Shown here piece by piece: positions 1 through 11,135 of a DNA stretch of 64,000 nt. Source of the stretch: Alloascoidea africana. Its lineage: Eukaryota > Ascomycota > Alloascoideomycetes > Alloascoideales > Alloascoideaceae. The first letter of the stretch is position 1. Every line of letters begins with the position of its first letter. Below the pieces are notes generated by a model that saw only the letters and a list, made by a program, of their open reading frames with translations, was not told the DNA's origin and ran no database searches. Where the stretch lies: NCBI GenBank assembly GCA_030581615.1, contig JAKTTT010000062.1, forward strand, positions 1 through 64,000, written 5' to 3'. The translations under genes and the position numbers were made by a program.

Positions 1-742
1 TACAAAACTTGATGATTACCGAAATGGATAATTATCTTGATTTTTGGAACATTATGTGTTATGATTTTTCTGGAGGCTGGAGTACAGGCATTGGCTATTT
101 GGCAAATCTATACTCAAACAATCCTGATTTGCTTTCGGCCAATACTGCGATGAACAGCTACAGGAAAGCCGGCATTGCTCCTGATAAGCTTGTTCTAGGA
201 ATGCCTGCTTATGGTATGTTATTGTTTGTTCTTGTTTATATTTATTTGATCACTAACATTGTAACAGGCCGTTCTTTTACAAACACAACCGGTCGACTGG
301 GGTCGCCGTTCACAGGCGTCGGTGGAGGCTCTTTCGATGAAGGTCTTTGGGATTATAAGGACTTGCCATTCAAAGGCACTCATGAGCACTTTGATGAGAA
401 GTTGGTCGCAGCATTCTTTTATGATCCCACACGAAAGATATTTGTTTCCTACGACAACGGCGAGTGTGCAGAACGCAAGGCAGTAAGTTTAACTCCATCT
501 TTATCGTGCTTTCATTAACTTTCGAAATGACATAACTAACTTTTGTGCTTTAGGAGTATGTTGCTAAACAAGGGCTGGCAGGAGGAATGTGGTGGGAGTC
601 AAGTGGCGATTACCCAGTGAATAATCCCAGGTCTCTTATTAAGAGCTTTGTGGAGTCTGATGCAATCCATGGTGATATCGATAGGTCGCCAAACTGGTTG
701 CATTACCCAGACAGTCCTTATGACTTCATCAGAGAAGTCTAA
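1..742 (+). CDS. GH18 chitinase, C-terminal part (5' end outside window)
   Basis: The gene encodes the C-terminal part of a family 18 endochitinase, which hydrolyses beta-1,4-GlcNAc chains and is probably secreted or cell-wall associated. Three exons are visible: 1-213, 268-482 and 554-742. The introns (214-267, 483-553) start GTATGT and GTAAGT and carry CACTAAC and AACTAAC branch points. Splicing restores AYGRSFT, a hallmark of GH18 subfamily V. Upstream of it, LDFWNIMCYDFSG carries the conserved Met-Tyr-Asp substrate-binding motif, and GGMWWESSGD matches the last barrel strand. The catalytic DxxDxDxE strand would lie before base 1. The family is certain; which paralogue (such as CTS2) cannot be judged from this fragment. 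Confidence 0.9.
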
Positions 743-1895
743 GAGTAGGCGGGATAAAACGAAAGAGTAATAAAATTTTGTTATACTAGAATGGGTATCG
801 TCGTTTGCATTTAGAGATATAGTAAGTACTGGTCAAGGTACTAGTTTCAAATAGATTTTTGCTTTGAAAAGGTAATAAAACATGCTAGTGATTTTGAAGT
901 TCTGCAATTCGTTTAGTAATAACTGTAGGGATTCCAAAGTCTAGTTACAATGCAACATTTTCTTGGAGTCTGATAGACTCGATTCTTTAAATTCTTAAAT
1001 AGGACTGTGAGATCAAATTAGAGAACAGGCAGACTGAGACATTGTTTATAGCAGCTTTATAGTCGTCAGAGCTCTACAAACTTATCGAGCTTTTCTCCCC
1101 AACGTTTTGGAAAGTTGTCACCACTCCATCTATTGTGCCACGCGTTGATTCTCTGAATCAAAAGGAGTAGACTCAAAGATGGGTGTCAATCTGCTAGCAA
1201 ACTGAAACTTTAGTGCTAAGCAGACCAAATGGTCTCATCTAAATCAGAAATTGCGTACACAGCTGAACAAGAGGAAATCGGGAGAATATAAAAGCTGCTC
1301 CATAGTGTTCTCAATCAAAAGGGTGATGTTTCTTGCTTTTGAAAAAAATGTGGAAGTGTAAGCGCCCACAAGCTGGAAACTAGCATGTGGGTACCAACTG
1401 AACTGAAAAGATGTGCACAGCGCTAAGGTCTAGAGCCTAAAATAAAGCAAAGGAATCTCAGTCAAGGAAGTTCCATCACCAGCAAGACCAGGAGAACAGA
1501 TAGCAAAGCTTTCTAGCGCAGGAAATAGGCCAATTTGATCAGAAAAGACCGAAAATCACCAGCTGATATAAGCAGAGGATTAGAAAAGGAATGAGGAAAG
1601 ACTGATCGAAAAACCAAGAGGTAGAATAAATGCCAAAGTGGGCGCTACATTTAAGTTTAACCAGGTTCTCACTCTAAGCTGGTGTATGGAAGATGCCCAC
1701 ACTAGTCTTTCAATTGCTTTACTACTACAAACGGAAACAAAGCTGCTCAGCTCCTGTATTCTTGTGTTTTCAACTTGTATGGGAGCACAAAAACTTTTAA
1801 AACATGTGAAAGCATTATCTGCAAAATAAGAAAATCAAATTGAAAAAAAACAATAGGAAACTTGGCTAAAAAAAAACATGCAAAACCATCTTCTT
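743..1895. other. Convergent intergenic region, about 1.15 kb
   Basis: This lies between the 3' ends of the chitinase and YPK genes. It is long for a convergent spacer. The only reading frame is 63 codons with no recognisable product. I found no tRNA A/B-box pair, no long repeat and no sign of a spliced gene. Confidence 0.5.
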
Positions 1896-4095
1896 CTAGT
1901 TATCAATGCTACCGGCCAACCGTTCATTTCCAACATACGTCCAGCCTCCAAACTGCTTCTGAACGCTCTCGCTGAGAAAATCATCGACAACCGAATCTGC
2001 TGGCATTTCGTTAGTAAATTCTGGATCAAAGTTCGAAGTATCCAGAGCACCAGTAACAGGTGGTTTGAAAGGAGGAGCGTATCCTTTGTTATAAAGTCTG
2101 CGCCAATCAATCTGTTTAAAAAAGGGATGTTGCTTGATCTCAAGCGCGCCATTCACACCTAACCTCTTGCGAGGATCCCGGCACAACAGGCCCGTTATCA
2201 AAGAACGTGCATCCTTATCCATAAAGTCAGGAAATCTGAGAGGCTCTTGCAGGATCTTCCTATACATAGTGTTCACATTTTCATCATAATAAGGAGGTAA
2301 ACCAGTCAGCATTTCATATAGCAAAACGCCAAGAGTCCACCAATCTACAACCTTTGTGTATCCCTGGCCTAGGAGCAACTCTGGTGCCAAGTATTCAGGC
2401 GTTCCACAGAATGTATTCGTCTTCTCTTGGCCCTTCATGTTGAGCTTGCACAAGCCAAAGTCACATAATGCAATGTGTCCAGTATAGTCAAGCAAAATGT
2501 TTTCCGGCTTCAAATCCCTATATATGACATCGTATTCATGAAGACATTCCAAAGCGATAAGGAGCTCGGCGGTGTAAAACCTTGAACGATTGAGCTCGAA
2601 TCGAGACTCGCGTTGCAAATGGTGGAACAGTTCACCACCGTTGATACATGCAAGAACAAAGTATAACTTTTCGGGGCTTTGGAAAGAAAACTTTAAAGGA
2701 ACAATAAATGGATTATTGATACGTGCCAGCACAGTACGCTCCGCCAATGTATGGGTAACCTCTGATCTTGAGACAATATGTGCTTTTCGAATCGTTTTAA
2801 GAGCGTAGATCTGTTGCGTGTCCTTTTTACGCACCTGCATCACTTTGCCAAATGAGCCTTTTCCAATGACTTTGAGCAAATCAAAATCATCTATGGTCAG
2901 AGCTTTGCTCTTATTCGGTTTAAAGTCAACGGTTAAACAGTATAGGAAAGCTGTTCTGCTGGCTGTAAGGGGACGCCAGTCATGATTGAGAATACGGACT
3001 GGAGTGCTCAAATTTGCCGATAGCTTTGGATCAACAGTACTGAATCCCAATAATATGTCCCTTCTTTGAAAGGATCCAGTTCTTTTATGGCCGGGCGTCG
3101 CAATTATTGGAGATTGCGCAGGAACGCTTGAGTCGTCATAATCTGGAGGGTAGAAAGTGTTTGGAAGTCTTGCGTAGATCTGAACCTTGAGATCTGAAAC
3201 TCTGGAGACATCAAAACTCGAGACGGAATTGAAGATTGGATTAGCCATTGTCCCAGAATGGGCTTCAATCTCGAGTATTGTTTTGTCAAATTCAATCAAG
3301 GCGTAAACCAGCGACCTCTTCATCAACGTGACCGGGTTCTGAAAAACAGCAGGAATGCTTGACGCAGTTACTAATGAGTACATATTGTCCTCACCCTTTT
3401 GAGAGGCAGCCAATGAAGAAGTTAGCGACTGCTTCGCTTCAGCTCCTGAATAACTGCTACCAATTAATTTATTAATCGTGGCTGTGGGGACGTTGCATTT
3501 GAAAGGTAACTCCAAATTTTTGGCCTCATACAGTTTCACCGTTAGTGTACCAGGCGTAGCCTTTGCAGGCTCTGGTCCAACCTGTGATTCAGGTTTTGAT
3601 TCAGCTAAAGGTTTATCTGAACTTGCGGACAAGGCCGAGGTTGCATTCTGCTGGTAAGACGTCCGTAAAGTTTGTTTTCGATCTCCGGCAGGGGTCGATA
3701 AAGACTCCTTGCTTTGGTTGTTTGCCGTTGGAGATGGGACTGATAGGTTTTTCTGTGAGGAGGCAACACTACTGGCAGAAGAGCCTACTTCGTTCCCACT
3801 GATATTGCTGTTGTTCGAGAGCGTTCTGAACAGATTTAGACTACTTTTTGAAGGCGATGTCGGCGTGTGAAGCTTTGAATTCGAACTGTCATTTGGCGAA
3901 AGCGTAGAAACCGTAGGAGCAGAAGACTGCTTCCGGCCACTTCGAGAAAAGGCCGAAGAAATGTGTGTGTCTTTTAGTTCTGTTACATCAAGTTAGTATC
4001 AGTTCTGATTGGTAACGCCAGGAGGTGAGTTTAACAGTATCCCAGAAAACCTGACCGTCGACTCACGCACTTTGTGTTAACTTCCACGAAGACAT
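1896..4095 (-). CDS. YPK1: Ypk1/Ypk2-type AGC kinase (SGK homologue)
   Basis: Serine/threonine kinase acting downstream of TORC2 and Pkh1/2 in sphingolipid, membrane-stress and actin control. Two exons: 4095-4071 (25 nt) and 3979-1896, giving 702 aa. The 91-nt intron starts GTGCGT and has TACTAAC. The join produces MSSWKLTQKLKDTH, the conserved fungal N-terminus, which fixes the start. The C2-like region is about residues 150-360 and the kinase domain about 373-630, with GKGSFGKV, YRDLKPEN, DFG and activation loop TNTFCGTPEYLAPE (Thr phosphorylated by Pkh/PDK1). The C-terminal hydrophobic motif FGGWTYVG is identical to that of yeast Ypk1. The first exon had to be found by splicing; without it the frame opens at a non-ATG codon. 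Confidence 0.93.
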
Positions 4096-4696
4096 TTGAA
4101 ATATAATGCAGAAACAGATGAAACCAGAATATGCTAATCCACAGAGAGAGGGCACAATTGAAGGAGAAACGATACGTTGAAGCTAAGTAAAGGGAAGCAA
4201 TCAGCCAGTACATAAATTACGCTTACAGTACCACAAATACACGCAAAAGAAGGCGGAGCTGGCTCACGCCTGCGAATTTGCTGATTCCTTACTAATCAGA
4301 AAAGATGGAGGACGTCATGTAGCCTTTTTGGCACAAGTCCATGCATTTGAGTTTGATGTCTAGTATAAATTCTTAATCAAGTAGTAACGACTTTCTTGAT
4401 GTGGTTTGCGTAATCGAGTTGGAAAAGAATAAAATCACACTATGTTGGGATAGATTTTCGGAAGGGTGTATGCTCATGTTGGTGCTGACGTATAGTGCCA
4501 AAATCGGGGAATCTCGATCGATATCGCTTTTCGTTTTCTTCACTTGACTAGGCAAAGCACAAATTTTTCGCCTCTATAGAGAAAACAGTGGTTCTACTTA
4601 TCCATTTTTCTTTCTGTGATATAAGATTGGCACCTCTTTCGAATCTTTGAACGGGCAGATTTTTTTTTTCATTTTTTCGGGTAGTGCAAGGGTAGT
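4096..4696. other. Divergent promoter region, YPK / NCS1 permease
   Basis: About 600 bp separates two divergent starts. It contains a near-CRE element, GACGTCAT, close to 4314 and a short inverted repeat CTGATT/AATCAG around 4281-4299. A T-run directly precedes the permease ATG. No gene is visible. Confidence 0.45.
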
Positions 4697-6412
4697 ATGA
4701 GCGGCTTTGTGTCAAGGGTCGAGATTTCTCCCAGTCCAGTCATTTCTGAGTCAGGAGTGGGTGGACGAAATGGCAACACGGACGACAAGATCTCGCTAAT
4801 GGAAGCAGGTGCACTAAAGGAAAAGTCAAGAATCTCAACAAGCTCTCAAAATGAAGCGATCAGTCTCCGTAGTTTACACAGCGCCAGCGTCCATGGAGAG
4901 ACTGAGCATCAGAACCGAAAGAGACTATTGAAATGGTACAAAAAGTTTGGCATCGAGGAAAGAGGCATAGAACGATACCCAAACTGTGAACGCAAAAAGG
5001 GCACTTTGAAATCTTTCTTACAAGTATTAGTCATCTGGGTAGGGGCCACGGGCGGGCTGACCTCCATGTCCTCTTACTTTCTGGGCCCCGTCGTTTTTGG
5101 CTTAAGTTTAAAAGACTCTCTAGTATCTGGCCTGCTGGGAACAGTTGTTGGTGCCTTGTTGGCAGCTTATTGTGCCTGTATGGGTCCCAGATCGGGACTT
5201 AGACAACTGACAAATGCTCGATTTCTGTTCGGATGGTGGTTTATAAAGTTTATTGCCTTTATCAGCATTGTGGGCAACTTGGGCTGGGCTGTTGTGAGCA
5301 GTGTCTTTGGAGGCGAGATTCTAACAGCCCTATCTAATGGAAGTGTGCCTATTGAAGTAGGAATATTTCTGATTGCTCTCATATCAGTTCTTTTTGCAAT
5401 CTTTGGGATTAAGCAACTGATCCAATTCGAAGCTTGGCTTTCTATTCCAATTCTCATTTCCATAATGCTACTCTACATTTCATCAGGGTCCAAAATCACA
5501 AGCGACCAAGCAATTAATTTCATACCGGAAACGCAATCCTACAATACAAAAGTTGGGAACTGGATTAGCTTTTTCAGCCTTGCCTATAGTGTTGTTGCTA
5601 CCTGGGGCTGCTGCGCGAGTGACTATTACATACTAATGTCCTCGCAAACAAATAGATGGAAAACCTATTGGGTTACTTTTGCCGGAATTTGTTGCCCGAC
5701 TGCTTTTGTCGCAGTTATAGGCATATATCTGGGGAATTGCACCAATGCGTACGTAAACTGGAATCAATCGTACGAGGACTATGGGCTTGGAGGTATATTG
5801 AACAGCGCTTTTGGACCTTGGGGAAAAGGAGGGAAGTTTTTGTTGGTCGTTTTGTACTGTTCCTTGATTACGAATACAGCATTAAATACCTATTCTATTG
5901 CATTTATGGTCCAGGTATTTAGCGATCTGTTTTTGAAAGTTCCAAGGTTTTTATGGTCTATTGTCATTGCAGCCGTTTACTTTGTTGCTTCCATCGCAGG
6001 CAAAAACCACTTGGCTACACTGTTGGGCAATTTTGTTCCCATGTTGGGGTATTGGATTACTATTTACATCACCCTTCTTACTGAAGAAAACTACATTTTC
6101 CGCAACGGACGATTTTTCCCTGTTCTCACCAATACCGATGAGAATAAAGAAGAGTACATGGAAGGCGAAACGTACGATTGGAAATTTTGGGACAATAAGA
6201 CTGTCATAACAAATGGCTATGCTGCCACTTTCGCATTTCTTTTGGGAGCTGTTGGGGCTATATTGGGAATGTGTCAAGTTTACTATATTGGTGTCATTGG
6301 CAAAACTCTCGGCGACCATGGATGTGATTTTGGTTTATTTTTGTCTTGCGCTTTCAGTGGGCTAAGCTATCCACTATTGAGATATTTTGAGTTGAAGCGG
6401 TATAGCAAGTAG
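4697..6412 (+). CDS. NCS1-family permease (Fcy2/Tpn1 type)
   Basis: Plasma-membrane proton symporter of the nucleobase:cation symporter-1 family. Its relatives take up purines and cytosine (Fcy2) or vitamin B6 (Tpn1). The 571-aa single-exon product has a hydrophilic N-terminus of about 90 residues and then KFGIEERGIERYP, the characteristic entry to the first helix. Around twelve hydrophobic segments follow, with GPVVFGLSLKDS in TM1-2 and a GPRSG loop. The ATG at 4697 is the first in frame after a T-run. The substrate cannot be assigned from sequence; Tpn1 and Fcy2 relatives are equally plausible. It faces YPK across a shared divergent promoter and is convergent with the hydrolase, only about 150 bp away. 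Confidence 0.85.
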   Translation: MSGFVSRVEISPSPVISESGVGGRNGNTDDKISLMEAGALKEKSRISTSSQNEAISLRSLHSASVHGETEHQNRKRLLKWYKKFGIEERGIERYPNCERKKGTLKSFLQVLVIWVGATGGLTSMSSYFLGPVVFGLSLKDSLVSGLLGTVVGALLAAYCACMGPRSGLRQLTNARFLFGWWFIKFIAFISIVGNLGWAVVSSVFGGEILTALSNGSVPIEVGIFLIALISVLFAIFGIKQLIQFEAWLSIPILISIMLLYISSGSKITSDQAINFIPETQSYNTKVGNWISFFSLAYSVVATWGCCASDYYILMSSQTNRWKTYWVTFAGICCPTAFVAVIGIYLGNCTNAYVNWNQSYEDYGLGGILNSAFGPWGKGGKFLLVVLYCSLITNTALNTYSIAFMVQVFSDLFLKVPRFLWSIVIAAVYFVASIAGKNHLATLLGNFVPMLGYWITIYITLLTEENYIFRNGRFFPVLTNTDENKEEYMEGETYDWKFWDNKTVITNGYAATFAFLLGAVGAILGMCQVYYIGVIGKTLGDHGCDFGLFLSCAFSGLSYPLLRYFELKRYSK

Positions 6413-6559
6413 AGATTCATGAAATGACGATAAAGTGATGCAAATTTAGATATGATTTTTGATTTTTGAATAGATATTTAGCAGAAACTGAAAGTAATAA
6501 GTAACAATCAGCTCTAATCTATGACTGTAGAACTCAAATCCTTAGCGGGTGCCGTCTTT

Positions 6560-7576
6560 TCAGTTGGGTGTACGGTCTACAATCTCTATTAAGCGCTCAG
6601 TCAATTTCCTCACCATGTTGTCAGTACAGCCATGCGCTTCAACCTCATCTTCATACAAATACTCCTTGTTCAACAAGTCTCTTGTAAAAACAGACGGTAC
6701 TAACTTATCCAGCCTTCCATTAAAAGCCCGGAATTTGCCTTTCGATGCCTTTACAGTTTCCTGTATCTTTCTATCTTGTGCTGAAAGATACTCATGCAGA
6801 CTGCGCGGCCATCTTTTCAACTGCGAGTCTGTTAAAGAGAAACGTTTTAACAGGTCATCATAACTCAGCTCAAATATGGTTCTATTTGCAAGTGCTTCGT
6901 TGGGATCCAAACCAATTAGTCTATCGAAGAGCAAGCTAGTCATCGTGGGACTTCCAATAATAGGCAGGAACTCGACAACTTTATCGCTGTGCTTGCCTGC
7001 AAATCTATAACAAGTATGACCGCCCATAGAAATGCCTGTAAGATAGTTATGATACTTTGCAAACTTGTAGCCATGTGCCAAAAGCACAGTCGGAAGATAA
7101 TCCATTAGAAGACTGACGTCTTGAACGGTTCCATCGATAATGGAAAGCATGTCCAATCTGGCTGGCACGTTAGTATTTTATAGCTCTACAATCTTGAAAA
7201 TACCTACGCATGTGTCTCATTGCCTTCAAGCCAATCTTGGTTGTACTTTGAAGAGATCTATAGCCAATGTTAGAATCGGGATCAAGCTCATGATGCAGTA
7301 AAGCACTCTACCGACCGTTCTATGACCATGGTTTCGAAGATCAAAGCAAACATAGATCAACGGAACAGCATGCTTCGCCCCATTTTTCATCAATTGATTA
7401 ATCTTGAAGATCTTCTCCTTGCTCTGTGTGTAGGTGCTCTCTCTGCCGTGCAAGAAATAAAGGAGGCAAACTTGGTCTTGGCCTGAGATTTCGTCTAATC
7501 CATAGACATGGACAGGCAATCCTCCAACATGGAAGACTTTCTCGCTGCACGGTGCCAATTGAATTTCGTTTGCCAT
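6560..7576 (-). CDS. Alpha/beta hydrolase, three exons
   Basis: Predicted serine hydrolase or esterase of unknown substrate, 302 aa. Exons are 7576-7316, 7257-7208 and 7157-6560. Intron 2 starts GTAGGT and has TACTAAC. Intron 1 has TCTAAC but requires an unusual GTCGGT donor to stay in frame, so that boundary is tentative. The assembled protein reads DLRNHGHRT joined to a segment ending NQDWLEGNETHALDM, which matches a fungal hydrolase family with a conserved RNHG..NQ.W..GN block. The nucleophile elbow is GISMGGH. A downstream Asp in NGRLDKLVP and His in EAHGCTDN complete a plausible Ser-Asp-His triad. No signal peptide is seen, so it is probably cytosolic. Confidence 0.75.
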
Positions 7577-7823
7577 TTCTGGGGGTTACTAAGGAGAATT
7601 CGAGCGGAGAAAAAATGAGGAAATCGAAGGCTTAAATAATGTCAATTCCCCTGCTGTGCCACACATCCGAATCAGATGTGGCTAGTGTGAATTGGTATTA
7701 AATGCGCATATACGCAAATCCCAACTCCTCAGACTCAAGATCAAAACACCCAGACGCCCATCAGGTATGGGTTTTGTTTTTCCTAGCTTCCGCAACACCA
7801 CAATTGTGTACTTTGTCGCACAG

Positions 7824-10087
7824 ATGAGTGCCGCGCCCCCCGACTCTTCACTGGACGAAGTATGTGCTATTTTTTGCGATTCTTGGATTTTCGCGAGCTT
7901 TATAGTTGTTTATGGCAAATTTGCATTTTCAGGTTAAGCCATGTTTATATTCGCTCCGTGTCTGACATATTACCCCTTAGGCCCTCTACTTGGTGCGACA
8001 GAAACTGACGGTCGCGCAACTCAAGATCATATTAACTGGAATTGGAATTCAACCAAGAGGTAGAAAACAGGTTCTTATAGACAGGATCGTGAAAGAAGTG
8101 GAAGCTTGTCTATGCCATGGCCACACAGCACGAACGAGACTGATCAGAGAGCTCATTTTTGAGCAGTATAACTATCGTTATGGAATCAGACGTCCAAATT
8201 CAGATCTGTCAGTTCCAAAATCCAGAACTTTGGGTAAGTGCTTGTTGTTTCGTCATACCGGTTACCAGAGAACTAATTGTTTTAGACCCGAGAGCCGCGA
8301 TTATTCCACCGTCCACACAATTATCTTCAATAAAATATAAACATTCGCCCTTTTTCACCATCGTCAAACCTATTTCACCTTCATTATTTTACTGCAATCG
8401 AGCGCCAAATGGACGGACATACACAAATCACACGTTCAATTTGAGTCCTCAAGATTTTGATTTATTAAAGTCCTATCCTAAAGGCAGCTATGAGCTGTTT
8501 CTTTTTTGTGCAGAATTTAACGATGACTCTGTGATGAAGCAGAAGCAGATCGAGTTTCCTTATCATATTGAAATAAAGCTAAACAACAATATGGTGAACG
8601 GCAACTTGAGGGGTATCAAAAACAAGCCTGGCACTGTCAAGCCTGCTAACTTGACGCCATATGCTTCTAACGGGTTCAATTATGTTCAGATTCAATACGC
8701 TTTTACCAGCATCAGATATGCCTTATGTGTTTACATGGTGAAATTAATAACATCGGAAGAGCTAGCACAACAAATTTACGAACTGCCACACCTCTCCAAA
8801 GAGAAAACTATAGAAGCTATCTGCAAAGCCCAAGAGGATGATGACATTGTTGCTACTAGCACAGTCATGTCTTTAAAATGTCCTCTTTCTTTCTGTCGCA
8901 TATCAAAATACCCGTGCAAGTCGGCAAAATGTAAGCATGTACAGTGTTTTGATGCAGTTTCCTTTTTGCAACTCCAAGAACAAGCTCCGGCCTGGATGTG
9001 TCCTATTTGCAATGAGCATATCCCTCTGGAAACTCTGATGATTAGCGACTATGTCTGTGGCATTATCAGTAGCGTCAAAGAAGAAGATGAACTTATCGAA
9101 ATCGATCCCATGGGCAAGTGGAGTGTAAAGCATGAAACTGATAATAATCATAACCATCAACCGCATCAGAATATAAAAACCATCTCTCATACAACTCCAG
9201 CAACCAGCCTTTCTACTGGATCTTCAAGTAATGGGCATAGACCAGAAAACAGCCCTCCTCCAGTTGTTGTTCTTCTTGACAGTGACGAGGATGATGCTCA
9301 GGAGATAATGCCATCGGGACCACCTCATCTTGCTTCTTCTATAACCACGCAAAGGGACTCTCCGCGTCCATCTTCTGAGGATCTAGATGCTTGGAACCCC
9401 TCAGAGGAAGAGATTCTCAGATCCCTTGACGAAAGAGAGCAATTCGTATCAAGCCAGGATGCCGCTTCGACTACTAATACCCAACAGCCTCGACAACAAG
9501 TAAATAACAGAAACGGCATTTCACATTCTCGATCACATCCTGAAGTGGCAGCTCCGCAATGGAATAATCAGAACTCGGCGTTGAATAATTCATTTTCAAG
9601 TTTTAACGTTTCGAATGTTGATGTTAATATACCCCCCTCGGCTTCAGCTCCACAATTAAATGGCGATAGAACAGGACCTCTATTTTCGCCATCCAGGTTT
9701 TCAGCAAATCTTCCATCTACCAATAGCAACCGTTCGGTAGGTGGCCAAATCAATAACATTGTTCCAAGCAATTCCAGACCGATGCCTCCCGGTTCCCACA
9801 GTCCAAGCATTGGATCGCATAGATCATTAAAGGGTAGAGAAAGAGACATTTCAGGGGGTGTTTCGTACGCCGTTAATTTGGCATCACCTTCGGCGCTTGG
9901 CATATATATGGAGAGCAATGGAGGAGCATCAATTTCATCCTCACCAACTCCTGTTCCGAGAGCGCCTAATTATGTCAATACAAATCATGGTTCCGATGTA
10001 ACGGGGTCAGCAACAAAAAGAGGTTATTCTGAAGTAATCGATTTGACTATCTCGGATGATGAGAATGAACAGCCAAACAAACGATGA
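7824..10087 (+). CDS. SIZ1: SIZ/PIAS SUMO E3 ligase
   Basis: SUMO ligase that positions Ubc9~SUMO on nuclear substrates such as PCNA and septins. Exons: 7824-7859, 7981-8233 and 8286-10087, giving 696 aa. The second intron is 52 nt (GTAAGT). Residues about 13-45 form a SAP DNA-binding domain (LTVAQLKIILTGIGI). A PINIT-type domain follows to about residue 260. The SP-RING is at about 290-345 (CPLSFCRISKYPC, then MCPIC). The tail is Ser/Asn-rich, with two SUMO-interacting motifs: VVVLLDSDEDD near 422 and VIDLTISDDE at the C-terminus. Yeast Siz1 and Siz2 share this plan, so the symbol indicates family rather than strict orthology. The start rests on a 12-codon first exon that splices in frame. 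Confidence 0.88.
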
Positions 10088-11135
10088 AATCTATAATACA
10101 GATGGCGGTGTTGATATCAAGAACGATAATTATGAGGATTATGATTTATATTTGCCTACTATTTGGATCTTTTCTGCTTTTTGGTTTCGGGTTCATTCTA
10201 TTGTACTCTGAGCACGCTGTATTAGTAGAAGTAGTGTTATGAATAACTTGTGTATATACAGCAAGACATTTCAAGGTCGAAGGTTGAATGATTTATTGTA
10301 CAACGTTAGCAGGGAATGCCAAAACACCACAATACTGTTTATCCCCATAAAAATCCGAGAGCATGGCGCAAACCGTCCATCAGGGCATGTATTCTATTCG
10401 TTTCACATTTCCTGTGTTGTTCTTTTTAAACAAATTGATTGGCAGAAACGCTTGTGTGAAGCTGTTCCAGGTGTGAAAAGCTGATGAAACCTACGAGTCG
10501 TTGAGTGTATATCTTCGGATAGTGTTTTATTTTTGGTAGTGTAGGATCTATAATGCTGAGAGGAAAGAAGCATTAGCCATACATCTTCGGATAAAATATG
10601 AACATGAACACATATGATTGCCTGGCCGATACTATCCGGTCATCTGAGTAAATCATTTATTTTGATATCTATTTTTTATGTAGATTTAACTTTTATCGAA
10701 CAGCCGGTTAACTGGTGTCTAAACAGGTTTGTGAATGTATATGTAGCTCTACTTTGTATAAAAAACCGGATCTGAGTATTTATTTCGAAACAAATAAAAA
10801 AAGGCTAAGCACTTAATGGGAGTGTTTGTGTTGCCAGGAATAATTACTTCAGCTCCAGCTAATGAATACAGTAGTTCACCATTTAGTAATTTAGTGCTAG
10901 AAGATCTCTCAAAGTGAGCATTACCCAATTAAACAAATATTGACCTTTCAGGCGAAAAAAGTCTAAATCAATCTTCATCAAGAAATATAGAAAGCAACAT
11001 CTCATATTGGCGTAAAAACGACTACCAGGATCTAAACCATACAAAAACCAGGTGTGAAACCCCAGTATGAAAAAACAAAGAATATAACAATGAGAGAGAA
11101 AAAAAAAAGTGCGTGTTCTATTGAGAGCAATAATA
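10088..11135. other. Convergent intergenic region, about 1.05 kb
   Basis: AT-rich spacer between the SIZ and RAS 3' ends, with a purine and poly(A) stretch near 11098-11108. It holds short frames (81 and 90 codons) with no recognisable product and no tRNA signals. Confidence 0.45.
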
